Source: Akkermansiaceae bacterium
GTDB lineage: Bacteria; Verrucomicrobiota; Verrucomicrobiia; Verrucomicrobiales; Akkermansiaceae
Assembly: GCA_019634595.1 (NCBI GenBank)
Contig: JAHCBC010000002.1
Coordinates: 868,001-932,000, forward strand
Length of the DNA: 64,000 bases
Direction: 5' to 3'
Shown: positions 26,862 to 36,656 of the stretch, one piece after another
Layout of the letters: every line of letters begins with the position of its first letter
Position numbering within the stretch: position 1 is the stretch's first letter
Made by a program: the position numbers and the translations under genes
The notes under the pieces: model-generated
What the model was told of the DNA's origin: nothing
What the model saw: the letters and a program-made list of their open reading frames with translations, nothing else
The model's database searches: none

Positions 26862-26921
26862 AGGTCAGTGACGGTTGATGGCGGATGATTGAAAGCGGGG
26901 ATGCCGTAGTCGAGGGCGAAT

Positions 26922-28121
26922 TCAGGGAGAGCCACCCGCCACCACGAAACCTTCCTCATCCACATGGGCTCCCTCAGGGAGTGGCAGACCTTCCGGGGCG
27001 GCGGGGCCTTTCACCATCCGGCCTTCGATGAACCATCCGGGCAGCAACCTGCCCCAGGTGCCCGGTTTGCTCCCCGCCTGGGCGGTGCCGGTCCGCGGTG
27101 TGGCGGGGTCCGGCATCGACATGGAGATCACCCGCCCGGCGATGGCCAGGCAGGGAAAGTGCCGGACAGGATCTTTTTCCAGGGGAACGGATGCACGGGA
27201 ACTGAAGTCATAGAAATCCATCTCATGCCCGGCGGGGGCGATCTCCAGCCGCCTCCGCAGCGCCTCACCGCCCACCCACGGGCCGTGGCTGTCCACGATG
27301 GTGTCCTCAAAGTCCGCCCGTGCCCCGAACTCCTGCGAGAAGCCATCGAACAAGGCGGGCAGGGATTCCGCCAGCGAGTCGCTGCGGAGGGCCATGAACG
27401 GCTTCCTCCAGGGCAGCGCGTTCACCTGGCCGATCTGGTGGCCGTTGATCTCCACCGGCGTAGCGCCATCAGCAAAGCGCAACCGCAGCGCAGCCGCGGA
27501 GGCCCGTAGAAGCGCATCCCGGATGGTTCCGGTATTTGCCCCGGCAGGTGCCAGCGGTGGCCCGAAGGCGGAGTAGGCATCGTGCGGCAGCCGGTTGGGC
27601 TTTTTCCTGAAAAAGACATTCCGCTCGAAAGAGAAAACCGATCCCCATGCCCCATCGACCCACAGCGGCACCAGTGGCGCGTCCAGTTTTCCGGCGATCA
27701 GCTCCACGCCGCGTTTCAGCTCGTTGAGCGCGCCGGTGCGGGAGAGCTGGCCTTCCGCGAAGTAGCAGACGATATCCCCGCCATTGACCGCTTCCACCGT
27801 CATCCGCAGCGCTTCCCGGGACTGGCCCCTGCGGATGTTCACCGTGTTGAAGACGGAGCAGAACCAGCGGACCGGCGCGTATTTCAGCACCGCGTCATCC
27901 ATTACGAACCGCACCGGCCGCGGGCAGGAAGCGGAGATGAAAAACGCGTCCGCGAAGGTCACATGGTTCGGCAGCAGCAGGGCGCCCCCCTCCGCAGGCA
28001 CATTCTCCGCGCCCACCACACGCACGCGATACACCAGGCGGACGATGATCAATCCCACCGCCCGCAGCACGACGCGCTGAACGCGGATGTGGAGGGGGGG
28101 CTTCGCCTTCGGTTCGCTCAT
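26922..28121 (-). CDS. PlsC-type 1-acyl-sn-glycerol-3-phosphate acyltransferase
   Basis: 399 residues, longer than a minimal PlsC. Motif 1 HX4D is present (NHVTFADAF), with a motif 3-like [11 protein letters not shown] and a likely membrane helix near residues 10-35 ([20 protein letters not shown]). It probably transfers an acyl chain to lysophospholipid at the inner membrane. The C-terminal ~190 residues have no recognised domain; they may derive from an Aas-like fusion. It is 60 nt from yebC on the same strand and diverges from the LLM oxidoreductase gene. Confidence 0.8.
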   Translation of the reverse strand: MSEPKAKPPLHIRVQRVVLRAVGLIIVRLVYRVRVVGAENVPAEGGALLLPNHVTFADAFFISASCPRPVRFVMDDAVLKYAPVRWFCSVFNTVNIRRGQSREALRMTVEAVNGGDIVCYFAEGQLSRTGALNELKRGVELIAGKLDAPLVPLWVDGAWGSVFSFERNVFFRKKPNRLPHDAYSAFGPPLAPAGANTGTIRDALLRASAAALRLRFADGATPVEINGHQIGQVNALPWRKPFMALRSDSLAESLPALFDGFSQEFGARADFEDTIVDSHGPWVGGEALRRRLEIAPAGHEMDFYDFSSRASVPLEKDPVRHFPCLAIAGRVISMSMPDPATPRTGTAQAGSKPGTWGRLLPGWFIEGRMVKGPAAPEGLPLPEGAHVDEEGFVVAGGSP

Positions 28122-28209
28122 CGCGGGCGCAGGCTACGCAACCGCATGCCTTTCCGGCAAGGCCGGGCATGGAGGTTGCCATCCGCCGAATCCGTGCGAG
28201 ATCAGGGGC

Positions 28210-29247
28210 ATGAAACCAAAGAGCCTGCAGGACATCCCGCTTTCCGTGCTCGACCTGTCCCCGGTCATCGAGGGCGGGTCGATCGCCCAGAGCTTCCGCG
28301 ACAGCGTGAGTCTGGCGCAGCATGTGGAAAAACTCGGCTACAATCGCTTCTGGCTGGCGGAGCATCACAACATGCCGGGCATCGCCAGCGCTGCCACCTC
28401 CGTGCTGGTGGGCCACGTTGCGGGGCAGACCTCCACCATCCGTGTCGGTTCCGGCGGCGTCATGCTGCCGAACCATTCCCCGCTCATCATCGCCGAGCAT
28501 TACGGGACGCTGGCGGAGCTTTACCCCGACCGAATCGATCTCGGCTTGGGCCGCGCGCCCGGGACCGACCGCGCCACCGCGCACGCCATCGGCCGGGATC
28601 CCAACTCCGCCGACGAGTTTCCGCAGGAGGTCCAGCAGCTCATCCACTACCTGGGAGACCCCATCCCTGGCCAGAAAGTGAAGGCCGTCCCGGGCATGGG
28701 CACGAAGGTGCCCGTATGGCTGCTCGGCTCCAGCACCTTCAGCGCCCAGCTCGCCGCCTACCTCGGCCTGCCGTTCGCCTTCGCCGCCCACTTCGCGCCG
28801 AAGCTCCTCCACGAAGCCCTGCGGCTCTACCGGGCGAATTTCCAACCTTCCGAGCGCTGGCCGGAACCCTACGCCATGGTCGGGGTTCCCGTCATCGCCG
28901 CGCCCACGGATGAGGAGGCCGCCTTTCTCTCCACCTCCTCCCAGCAGATGATCCTCAACATCGTCCGCAACCAGCGGTCCATGGTACCGCCTCCCGTCGA
29001 AACCATGGAGGGAAAATGGTCGCTGTCAGAGCAGGCGGAAGTCCGCCAGTTCTTCGGTGCCGCCATCATCGGCGGGCCGGAATCCGTGAAATCGCAGTTG
29101 GAGGAATTCGTCGCCGCCACTGGCGCGGATGAACTCATCATCCACTCCCAGTTCCACCGCCACGAAGACCGCCTGCGGTCATACGAGATCGTGAAAGACT
29201 GTGGAGGGAGGACACTCTTGTCCTCCGGCGGCATTGGCGAATCATGA
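28210..29247 (+). CDS. LLM-class flavin-dependent oxidoreductase
   Basis: 345 residues from the ATG at 28210, preceded by a CAGGGG site; the frame is open to 28087 but without family similarity. Luciferase-like monooxygenase hallmarks are [40 protein letters not shown] and [14 protein letters not shown]. It probably uses reduced flavin on an unidentified substrate. The last ~15 residues ([14 protein letters not shown]) and the stop codon are encoded by the MITE-like repeat starting at 29210, so the native C-terminus was altered. Confidence 0.9.
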   Translation: MKPKSLQDIPLSVLDLSPVIEGGSIAQSFRDSVSLAQHVEKLGYNRFWLAEHHNMPGIASAATSVLVGHVAGQTSTIRVGSGGVMLPNHSPLIIAEHYGTLAELYPDRIDLGLGRAPGTDRATAHAIGRDPNSADEFPQEVQQLIHYLGDPIPGQKVKAVPGMGTKVPVWLLGSSTFSAQLAAYLGLPFAFAAHFAPKLLHEALRLYRANFQPSERWPEPYAMVGVPVIAAPTDEEAAFLSTSSQQMILNIVRNQRSMVPPPVETMEGKWSLSEQAEVRQFFGAAIIGGPESVKSQLEEFVAATGADELIIHSQFHRHEDRLRSYEIVKDCGGRTLLSSGGIGES

Positions 29248-29412
29248 GCGATTTACCGCCAAGGCGCCAAGGTCGCGAAGTGAAGGGAAGGATCTTTTCT
29301 AGATTCGTTCGATTCGTAAGATTCGCGGTCAGCCTTCTCTCTTCCCTGAAAACTGAACACTAAAAACTTTTCTTCCTTTGTCTGCCATTGCAGCTGGTGG
29401 ACAAGAGTGTCC
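29210..29412. repeat. MITE-like inverted-arm repeat, second copy
   Basis: Ends 29210-29239 and 29383-29412 are inverted repeats of 30 nt (first 14 identical, 5 mismatches overall; outermost GGACACTCTTGTCC). The left arm continues into GGCGGCATTGGCGAATCATG, as in the copy at 25846. The 23-nt block at 29311-29333 is shared with that copy. The arms are shorter, lacking the internal palindrome of the other copy. It lies between the convergent LLM and homoserine dehydrogenase genes and overlaps the end of the former. Confidence 0.78.
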
Positions 29413-29419
29413 ACCCTCC

Positions 29420-30745
29420 TCACCCCAGCGATTCAATCCGGAACACCACCGGCACCGAGTTGACGCAATCCAGCGCACCGATCTCCGAAAGCGCCGTCTG
29501 CAACTGGCCGAAGGGGCAGGTGTGGAGAAGGAAAACCATGTCCACGAATTCCGCGTCCGGGTTCGCCGGATCGACAGGGGAGTGGATGCCGGAAATGCCG
29601 ATGCGGTGGTCGGCCAGCACCTTGGCGATCTCCGCCACCACGCCCGGGCGGTCCGTCACGTCGAAACGCACGTAGTAGGCGGTGGAGGTTTCGGAGACGG
29701 GGACGAGCTTGCCGGTTTCCTTGTAGGGGAGGAAGCCACGGTGGCCGGTGGTGTGCTTGAGCGAGCGGGCGGCTTCCACGAGGTCCGCGACGACGGATGA
29801 GGCGGTCGGGTCCTGGCCCGCACCACGGCCGTAGAACAGCGACTCCCCGGCGGCGTCGCCATGGACGGCGACCGCGTTGAAGACCCCATGGACGCTGGCG
29901 AGGATGTTCGTCTTTGCGATGAAGGAGGGCTGCACGCGCAGTTCCACGTGGCTGTCCGCCTTTTCCCGGATGACGGCCAGCAGCTTCACCACGTAGCCGA
30001 GTTCCTTGGCGAAGGAAATGTCGGTCGGCTTGACCTGCTCGATCCCGGAAACGTGGACGTCCGCCGGGTCGATGGGGAATCCGTAGGCGAGGGTGGCGAG
30101 CAGGATGGCCTTGTGGGCGGCGTCCCAGCCATTCACATCCAGGGCAGGGTCCGCTTCCGCGTAGCCCAGGCCCTGCGCCTCCGCGAGGGCGGCTGCGAAG
30201 TCCAGCCCCGCGTCCGTCATGCGGCCCAGAATGTAGTTCGAGGTGCCGTTGATGATGCCGGAAAAGGAATGGATGCGGTTGCCGATGAACGAGTCCTGCA
30301 CCGTGCGGATGATCGGGATGCCTCCGGCCACCGCCGCCTCGAAGTGGATCGGCGTGTCCATTTTCCGGGAAAGAGCGAACAGTTCGACTCCGCGCTCAGC
30401 GAGCAGGGCTTTGTTCCCGGTCACCACCGGCTTTTTCGCCCGCAAGGCCGCCGCGACGATCTCGAAAGCGTCGGTCGTGCCGCCGATCAGCTCGACGACG
30501 ATCTCCACGGCAGGGTCCGCCACCAGTTCCTGCCAGTCCGTGGTCAGGATGTCGGCTGGCACCTCGGAGACGGTGGCGCGCACCTTCGCCCGGTCGCGGA
30601 CGAGGATCTTCGGGATGTGCAGTGAAACTCCGCCGCCGGTCCGGTCGGTGATCAGTCCACCGTTGCGGTGCAGGATATTCCAAACGCCGGAGCCGACGGT
30701 TCCGAATCCGGCCAAGCCGATGCCAAGTGACGAGCAAGAGTTCAC
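29420..30745 (-). CDS. hom: Homoserine dehydrogenase
   Basis: 441 residues from a GTG at 30745, chosen because the Rossmann motif (LGIGLAGFGTVGSG) begins at once; the open frame continues far upstream without similarity. It reduces aspartate semialdehyde to homoserine for threonine and methionine synthesis. The catalytic-domain signature is present (AAVAGGIPIIRTVQDSFIGN; SGIINGTSNYILGRMTDAGL). A C-terminal ACT domain (YYVRFDVTDRPGVVAEIAKV) suggests threonine feedback control. Confidence 0.95.
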   Translation of the reverse strand: MNSCSSLGIGLAGFGTVGSGVWNILHRNGGLITDRTGGGVSLHIPKILVRDRAKVRATVSEVPADILTTDWQELVADPAVEIVVELIGGTTDAFEIVAAALRAKKPVVTGNKALLAERGVELFALSRKMDTPIHFEAAVAGGIPIIRTVQDSFIGNRIHSFSGIINGTSNYILGRMTDAGLDFAAALAEAQGLGYAEADPALDVNGWDAAHKAILLATLAYGFPIDPADVHVSGIEQVKPTDISFAKELGYVVKLLAVIREKADSHVELRVQPSFIAKTNILASVHGVFNAVAVHGDAAGESLFYGRGAGQDPTASSVVADLVEAARSLKHTTGHRGFLPYKETGKLVPVSETSTAYYVRFDVTDRPGVVAEIAKVLADHRIGISGIHSPVDPANPDAEFVDMVFLLHTCPFGQLQTALSEIGALDCVNSVPVVFRIESLG

Positions 30746-30836
30746 GCGGCGGAATGTGGCGGGCCGGACTTGGTTCTCCAAGCCGTATTTGCCGAAACTC
30801 AGGGGCCGTGGGCGTTCCGCGGGGAATGCCGGATGA

Positions 30837-31781
30837 CTATTCCAGCGTGTATTCCACCACGACGGCCGCGTGGTCGGATGGCCAGGTGTTTTTCCTGACG
30901 GCGGCTTCATCGGCAGCAGCCCCCCAAGGGCCGGTGGTTGTTTCGACCCGGGTGGTGAAAACGCGGGCCGTTCTGGTCCTGACGCTTCCGCCCTTGTGGT
31001 AGATGACATCGATGCGGTCCTGTTTCTCTCCCTCCTTGTGGATCGGAGACCATGTGAAACCGGGATCCTTCACCGGGTCAGGGTGGACAGCCCGGAAAGA
31101 GTCGGTCATCCCCGCTGCGGTGACCTGGACGCTGGGCGACCATGCGACCGCTCCGACGCCGCCGTGCAGGTGGGACGCGGCGGTGGTCCAGTCCAGGTGG
31201 GAGGGGACATTGAAGTCACCGGTGAGGAAAACGGGGACGGTGTCCGCCGCATCGAGCCGGGCTTTCATGAAGCCGAGCATCGCCTTCATCTGGGCGGCGC
31301 GTTCCGACCGCTGCTCCTCCTGCTGGACGCTGTCCGCCGTGGCACCGGGTTTCATGGCGGCGTAGGGGCCGTAGAACCGGTGGTCCAGATGGCAGTTGAA
31401 TACCACCACCTCACGGTTGGGGGCTTCCGAAACACGGATCCGGGCACCGATGAGACGCTCCATGGCTATGGATTCCAGAATGGGGAAGCGGCTCACGATC
31501 TGGGGCGAACCGGTCCCTTTCTCAGCGCGGAACCATCCCAGCTCACCGGCGATCCTCCCTGCCAGATCGGGCGAAGTTTCCTGCATCCCGATGATGTCCG
31601 CGCCGGACGCCTTGATGGAATCCACGCCTTTCCGGAACCCGTCGTCCACCTGTGACCAGCTTTTCCAGACGTTGTAGGTCATCACGCTGACGCGGATTTC
31701 TCCGGCCCGCGCACCTGCCACCGCGACAACGGCCGCCGTGAGGATGAAAAGGAACCGGTGCCGCCTGAAAGGGACTCGCAT
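30837..31781 (-). CDS. Secreted endonuclease/exonuclease/phosphatase family protein
   Basis: 314 residues from the ATG at 31781, which gives a signal peptide (FRRHRFLFILTAAVVAVAGARA); the frame extends 15 codons upstream. EEP-fold motifs are visible: VMTYNVWKSW, DIIGMQETSPDL (catalytic Glu), NCHLDHR, FLTGDFNVPSH (Asp/Asn) and WPSDHAAVV (Asp-His). A Mg-dependent phosphodiesterase or nuclease acting outside the cytoplasm is likely; the substrate is unknown. Confidence 0.88.
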   Translation of the reverse strand: MRVPFRRHRFLFILTAAVVAVAGARAGEIRVSVMTYNVWKSWSQVDDGFRKGVDSIKASGADIIGMQETSPDLAGRIAGELGWFRAEKGTGSPQIVSRFPILESIAMERLIGARIRVSEAPNREVVVFNCHLDHRFYGPYAAMKPGATADSVQQEEQRSERAAQMKAMLGFMKARLDAADTVPVFLTGDFNVPSHLDWTTAASHLHGGVGAVAWSPSVQVTAAGMTDSFRAVHPDPVKDPGFTWSPIHKEGEKQDRIDVIYHKGGSVRTRTARVFTTRVETTTGPWGAAADEAAVRKNTWPSDHAAVVVEYTLE

Positions 31782-31875
31782 GCCTGGGATGGTGGCCTGG
31801 CAGGTGGACGACTCAAGTGATTCCACGCCGGAGGTGGACCCTGGGTATCAAGTGGTGTGGACGGGAAAAACGGAC

Positions 31876-32145
31876 CTAGTCCTCGCGGAGCTGGCGTTCC
31901 GCTTCCAACCAGTCGCCGTGGGAATCGCCCGGCAGGCCGTTTTCAACCCGCCTCCGGTAGTTCAGGTAGGCGCTGCGGGCGACGGAGTCGATGGAAGGAG
32001 ATGCTTTTTTCTCAGCCTTGGGAGCCGTTTTCGCAGTCTTCTTCGCCGCGGTTTTCTTGGGCGCCGCTTTTTTGGCAGGTGCTTCGGTGGATTCCTTCGC
32101 CGTTTTTTTGGCGGCGGCTTTTTTCGCGGTCTTCTTGGCGGCCAT
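31876..32145 (-). CDS. Histone H1-like Lys/Ala-rich protein with DUF2934 domain
   Basis: 89 residues from the ATG at 32145 (upstream TTG/ATG alternatives exist). Residues 1-52 are repeated AAKKTAKKAAAKKT-type basic sequence, like bacterial histone H1 tails (Hc1/AlgP-like). The C-terminal ~40 residues (VARSAYLNYRRRVENGLPGD, SHGDWLEAERQL) match DUF2934. It probably binds DNA or RNA non-specifically. It diverges from the OmpA gene. Confidence 0.8.
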   Translation of the reverse strand: MAAKKTAKKAAAKKTAKESTEAPAKKAAPKKTAAKKTAKTAPKAEKKASPSIDSVARSAYLNYRRRVENGLPGDSHGDWLEAERQLRED

Positions 32146-32227
32146 GGGCGTGTTGGTTTGAAGTGCGACCTCCATTATCACAAAATTCCGGTGATTGCCA
32201 GCGTGTTTCCCTCGCGTATAATCGGGC

Positions 32228-33619
32228 GTGTCTGATCGCTATTCATGGGAGCAGGGCAGTGCCGGGTCCTCATATCGTCCGACCAACCAGGATCATCTTG
32301 GCTGGTGGGCGGCTGCCGCCATGCTGGCGTCCATCCTGCTCCATGTCGTTGTCTTTTTCGCGCTGGACCAGGTGAAGTTCGCGCTCGGGATCCAGCCCGC
32401 CGATACCACGACCGAGCGGGTGTCGATCCTCAATCCCACGGAGGTCATTCCGGAGGACCGCTTCACCATCACGCCTCCGCCGGAGGATTTCGTGCCCCCG
32501 CCGCCTGCGGATACGGCGAAGCTTCTCGATGACGTGGATCTTCTGGATGCGGTGAAGGATCTGGATGTGGACATGGCTCCGCAGGTGGTGGAGACCACCG
32601 TTGCCATCCTTCCCTCGAATCCGGCCGCCTCCGGCTCCCCGACCGCCACCGCTCCCACCGTCTCCCCCGTCATCGACATCGCCGATGATCTGCCGGAACT
32701 CGGTCGCAGCGAGACGGAGATGAAACCCGCCGCCGTCGGTCAGGTGACCGTGGACCCCGGTTCGCTGAAAGCGGACTCCGAGTTTTCCGAATTCACCGAT
32801 GATGTGATGAAGCGGGGCGCGAATGGCAAGGCGGAGAAGGGCAGCCTGGATGGCGTCACCTCGCTGGATGAACTGATCGGGCTTCCCGCCAACCAACTGC
32901 TTGGGAAAAAGACCATGCTCCCCAGCGACCTGCTGTTCGAGTTCAACAAGGCGGAACTGCGGGAAAGCGCGAAGGTGGGCCTCTTCAAGCTGGGCAGCCT
33001 GCTCGACAACAACCCCACCATGTATTGCTGGATCGAGGGCCACACCGACCTCATCGGCAGTGATCCGGCGAACCTGGAGCTTTCCATCCGCCGGGCGGAA
33101 GCCGTGAAGGAATACCTGGTGAAATCCATGTATTTCGACCCGGAAAAGATCATCACCCGGGGCTACGGCAGGTTCCAGCCCATCATCACCGCTGGGGACA
33201 AGGACCAGCAGGCCCCGAACCGTCGGGTGGAGATCAAGATGCGGAGGACGCCACCTACCGAGGAGCAGATGAAGATCGCTCCTCCGAAAGCCGCCGCGGT
33301 GGCGGAGCAAATGCCTCCCGCACCTCCGGCTCCGGCGCCTCCAGCGGCTCCCATGGAGGAACCTCCGCCTCCGAAGGCGCAGTTGGTCCGGCCCAGTCCG
33401 GAACGCGTCCGCATGCTGGAGGAGCGCGTCGTCCGGCCGCCGGCTCCAAAGCCCGAACCCACCGCTCCGAAAGCAATGCCTGTCGAACAGGCTCCCCCGG
33501 CCCCTCCCAGGGCCACCCCCGTCACGCCGGAGATGCCGGCCACTCCGCCTCCTGCACGGGCTGTTCCGGTGGAAGAGAATGAACCTAATATATTGAAAGC
33601 GCAGCCAGTTGCGGAATAA
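32228..33619 (+). CDS. OmpA-family protein with N-terminal membrane anchor and Pro-rich tail
   Basis: 463 residues from a GTG at 32228. One transmembrane segment lies at about 25-45 (GWWAAAAMLASILLHVVVFF). The following acidic/proline linker resembles TonB-like proteins. An OmpA peptidoglycan-binding domain spans about 230-345 (LLFEFNKAELRESAKVGLFK, WIEGHTDLIGSDPANLELSI, ITRGYGRFQPI, NRRVEIKMRR). The last 110 residues are Pro/Ala-rich low complexity. It may link the inner membrane to the wall. Confidence 0.88.
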   Translation: MSDRYSWEQGSAGSSYRPTNQDHLGWWAAAAMLASILLHVVVFFALDQVKFALGIQPADTTTERVSILNPTEVIPEDRFTITPPPEDFVPPPPADTAKLLDDVDLLDAVKDLDVDMAPQVVETTVAILPSNPAASGSPTATAPTVSPVIDIADDLPELGRSETEMKPAAVGQVTVDPGSLKADSEFSEFTDDVMKRGANGKAEKGSLDGVTSLDELIGLPANQLLGKKTMLPSDLLFEFNKAELRESAKVGLFKLGSLLDNNPTMYCWIEGHTDLIGSDPANLELSIRRAEAVKEYLVKSMYFDPEKIITRGYGRFQPIITAGDKDQQAPNRRVEIKMRRTPPTEEQMKIAPPKAAAVAEQMPPAPPAPAPPAAPMEEPPPPKAQLVRPSPERVRMLEERVVRPPAPKPEPTAPKAMPVEQAPPAPPRATPVTPEMPATPPPARAVPVEENEPNILKAQPVAE

Positions 33620-33692
33620 CACGCAGAGTTTTTCGTGATTGACATGATATGCTGAGTAAATACATGGTGTGGACGAATTTTCTCGTCCTGCC

Positions 33693-36131
33693 ATGAAAAA
33701 CAAACTTTCCCTTTTGGTCTTGGCCACGCCGTTCTGGCTCGCGGCCACCATCTCCGGATCCGGCCAGATTTTCTCCGACCGGACCTACACCCTCGCCGCA
33801 CCCGGTCATCCGGCCCCGGGAGGAACGGATACTTTCTCCAATGCGGGTTCCTTCGCGATGTCCAACCGTGGAGCGGCCTTCGATGCCCGTTTGACCAATG
33901 CGGATGTCATGGGTGTTTTCGTGGCGGATGCCTCCGGAGTCCGCGAGGTGATGAGACCGGGAGCCATCATTCCGGGCAAAGGAACAGTTGTGGGATGGTT
34001 GGATCGGGTGGAAACGAACCGATTTTCGGAAATTTCCCGATTTGTGAGGCTCCGCGGGCTGGACGGCATCGAGCGGGATGCGGTTGTCGCGGGGCGGTCT
34101 CCATCCACCCTCCGCGCCGTGGTGGTGGCCGGACAGACGGTGACCGACAAGAGCTACACCTTGTCCAGTACCTATCAGGCGGGGATCAATGACCAGGGAC
34201 AGGTGGGGATCTGGGGGCTTGCCCCAGGCGGATGGGGGCTTTTCATCGGAAACCCGGATGGGACCGTCGCGGAGGTGGTGAGGGCCGGACAGGCCGCACC
34301 CGGAACCTCCCACACATTCACCTCGATCCATGGGTCGCTCCGCGACCGTGGGCAGATGCTCATCGCAGGGGAACTCAACCACCCGGACGTGCACAACAAA
34401 TACTCCGTGTACCGCCGTTCCACCACCGGGTCCCTGGTGAAGATCGCCGTTTCGAGGGATTCCGCTCCCGGCACCAACCGCACTTTCAGCTGGATAAGCC
34501 CCCAGGACCTCAATGACGCCGGGGAGGCCGTGTTCTATGCCCACCTGAACGACACCTCCGGCAACCACACTGGTGGCGGCATCTTCAAGGGTCGGGATGC
34601 CGGCAGCGTGAAAGCGATCGCCTACCCCGGCCAGCAGGTGCCAGGTGGTCTCGGCACCTTCACCGCGTTCGACAGTTCGGTAGGGATCAATGCTTCCGGT
34701 GATGTCTCATTCGTCGGCTACTACAACGGAGGAAGCGCGCTGTTTGTCGGAAACGGTGTCACCCAGCGGCTGCTGGCGAAAACGGGGGACCTCACTCCCG
34801 GTGGCGCGACCATCACCGGATTCGCGATGAGCCGGCTCAGCGACAATGGCACTGTCATGTTCGGCGCGAAGTTGAATGGGAATCCGACCTACCAGGCGAT
34901 CTTCCTCACCGACGGGCGGGATCTCGTCAAGGTCACCCAGGCCGGGGACACCGTGGATGGAAAGATGATGAGGGAGATCGGGATCGATCCGAAGGCCTAT
35001 AATGCCTTCCAACAGGTGGCCTACCAGACGCGGTTCGAGGAGGATTCCGGCTACAGTGTCATGGTCTTCGCCCCGCGGCTGCGCTGGCGGGACCTCATCG
35101 GAGGCATCTGGGATGATTTCGGCCGCTGGACTGCCAGCCTGACGCCTGCGGAATACAACCACGTGGACATCATTCCGGACGTTGGCGTGCCGGTGGTAGG
35201 TCCAGCCGCGGAAGTCGGGATCGCTTCGCTGCGTGTCGGGGCCGGAGTCAGCGGTGTCACGGATTTCAAGCTTTCGACCGGAGCCATTACGGCGGAATCC
35301 GGTGTTCATATTGTGGAGCGCGGCCAGCTCAGCGGCAACGGACAGATCATCGGGGATGTCACGAACTCCTCCGTCGTGGCACCCGGCAACTCACCGGGAG
35401 AGATCAGGATCCGGGGCAACTACCGGCAGGAAAGCGCCGGAGTCCTTTCCGTTGAGATCGCCGGCACAGCCGAAGGGCAGTTTGACAAACTGGCGGTGGA
35501 AGGGGATGTCTCCCTTGCCGGTGGACTGGACATCCATGTGCCGGTGGACCTCCTGGAGCGTCTTTCGAAGGATGACCGGTTTCCGGTCCTCACCTCCACC
35601 GGAACCGTGAGCGGGACCTTTGCTGCAGCGCCCGAAGGAAGCAGGGTTGCAACCAAAGACGGCCTCGGATCGTTCATGGTCAGCTATGCGGGTGACCAGG
35701 CCATCCTTTCGGACTTCCAGCTTTCGGACACGGATGGCGACGGTGTTCCGGATCACTGGATGCTGGAACATTTCAACAGCCGCACCGCCTCCGCGGGTTT
35801 CCTGGGCGGGGATGACAGCGATGGTGACGGGATCAGCAACCGCGACGAGTATGTGGCGGGCACCAATCCCAAGGACAGGCTGAGCGCTCTGAAAACGTCC
35901 GTGACCGTCCCGCCGTCGGAACAGGCAGGACAGGGCGTGGCCGTTGCCGTCACCTTCCAGACCATTGCCGGACGGGTTTATGACATCCAGTACAGCCCCG
36001 ACCTGAAGGAGAATGGCTGGGAGAACGTGAGAACCGGAATTGCCGGGGATGGATCGGTTAAAACCGAAGTGATTTCCACGGGAGCCACGCTGCGGGTTGC
36101 CGGGTTCTACCGGGTTGTGGTGTCCCGGTGA
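33693..36131 (+). CDS. Secreted tandem-repeat protein (DUF7453-like) with TSP3-like C-terminus
   Basis: 812 residues from the ATG at 33693 giving a signal peptide (MKNKLSLLVLATPFWLAATI). Residues about 25-430 contain repeats of the choice-of-anchor NxxGxxxF type: G(H/Q)xxPGxxxTF followed by MSNRGAAFDARL, INDQGQVGIWG, LNDAGEAVFYAHL, INASGDVSFVGYY, LSDNGTVMFGAKL. A single autotransporter-like strand region follows (GQLSGNGQIIGDV). A DTDGDGVPDHWMLEHF and DDSDGDGISNRDEYVAGTNP motif sits at about 680-730 and a beta domain at the end. Function unknown; surface or secreted. Confidence 0.78.
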   Translation: MKNKLSLLVLATPFWLAATISGSGQIFSDRTYTLAAPGHPAPGGTDTFSNAGSFAMSNRGAAFDARLTNADVMGVFVADASGVREVMRPGAIIPGKGTVVGWLDRVETNRFSEISRFVRLRGLDGIERDAVVAGRSPSTLRAVVVAGQTVTDKSYTLSSTYQAGINDQGQVGIWGLAPGGWGLFIGNPDGTVAEVVRAGQAAPGTSHTFTSIHGSLRDRGQMLIAGELNHPDVHNKYSVYRRSTTGSLVKIAVSRDSAPGTNRTFSWISPQDLNDAGEAVFYAHLNDTSGNHTGGGIFKGRDAGSVKAIAYPGQQVPGGLGTFTAFDSSVGINASGDVSFVGYYNGGSALFVGNGVTQRLLAKTGDLTPGGATITGFAMSRLSDNGTVMFGAKLNGNPTYQAIFLTDGRDLVKVTQAGDTVDGKMMREIGIDPKAYNAFQQVAYQTRFEEDSGYSVMVFAPRLRWRDLIGGIWDDFGRWTASLTPAEYNHVDIIPDVGVPVVGPAAEVGIASLRVGAGVSGVTDFKLSTGAITAESGVHIVERGQLSGNGQIIGDVTNSSVVAPGNSPGEIRIRGNYRQESAGVLSVEIAGTAEGQFDKLAVEGDVSLAGGLDIHVPVDLLERLSKDDRFPVLTSTGTVSGTFAAAPEGSRVATKDGLGSFMVSYAGDQAILSDFQLSDTDGDGVPDHWMLEHFNSRTASAGFLGGDDSDGDGISNRDEYVAGTNPKDRLSALKTSVTVPPSEQAGQGVAVAVTFQTIAGRVYDIQYSPDLKENGWENVRTGIAGDGSVKTEVISTGATLRVAGFYRVVVSR

Positions 36132-36138
36132 ACCTTCG

Positions 36139-36180
36139 GTGAAAGGCGCGGCGGCGGCCAACGCCCGCCGTCGCGTCACC
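36139..36180. terminator. Hairpin between convergent genes
   Basis: CGCGGCGGCGG (36147-36157) pairs with CCGCCGTCGCG (36165-36175) with one G-U pair, and outer GGTGA/TCACC extends it. It spans the gap between the tandem-repeat gene and smpB, the right edge overlapping the smpB stop. No T-tract, so its terminator role is tentative. Confidence 0.4.
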
Positions 36181-36634
36181 GTTGGTTGAAGCGGGACATC
36201 TCGCGCTGCGCTTCGCGCAGTTCGACCTTCTCCTTCAGGTCGTGGCGCTGGTCGGCATGGGTTTTCCCCTTGCCGACGCCGATCTCCACCTTCACGCGGC
36301 GGTCCTTCCAGTACATCCGGAGGAGTGGCAGGGTGCAGCCCTTGATGGCCACCGCAGCCGCCAGTTTCATGATCTCCCGCTTGTGGAGCAGCAACCGCCG
36401 CGGACGCTTGGCGGTGTGGTTGAACCACTCGCCGGCGGTCTGCCACGGCTGGATGTCACACCCGTAGAGGAAGATCTGGTTCTTCTCGATGCGTGCGAAC
36501 GCGTCGGAAACATTGATCTTGCCCGCCCGGATGGATTTCACCTCCGTGCCTTTGAGTTCAAGGCCGGCTTCGTATTTCTCAAGGATATGGAAATCGCGCC
36601 CGGCCTTCCGGTTGGTGGCGATCTCGGAGCTCAT
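36176..36634 (-). CDS. smpB: SsrA-binding protein SmpB
   Basis: 152 residues, normal length. It binds tmRNA for rescue of stalled ribosomes. NRKAGRDFHILEKYEAGLEL, GTEVKSIRAGKINVSDAFAR and the C-terminal basic GVGKGKTHADQRHDLKEK are diagnostic. It is followed on the same strand after 22 nt by its upstream neighbour rpoZ (36657-36869), with which it probably shares an operon. No tmRNA gene is seen in the window. Confidence 0.96.
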   Translation of the reverse strand: MSSEIATNRKAGRDFHILEKYEAGLELKGTEVKSIRAGKINVSDAFARIEKNQIFLYGCDIQPWQTAGEWFNHTAKRPRRLLLHKREIMKLAAAVAIKGCTLPLLRMYWKDRRVKVEIGVGKGKTHADQRHDLKEKVELREAQREMSRFNQR

Positions 36635-36656
36635 GGCGATCCTTCCCGGGAGCGGG

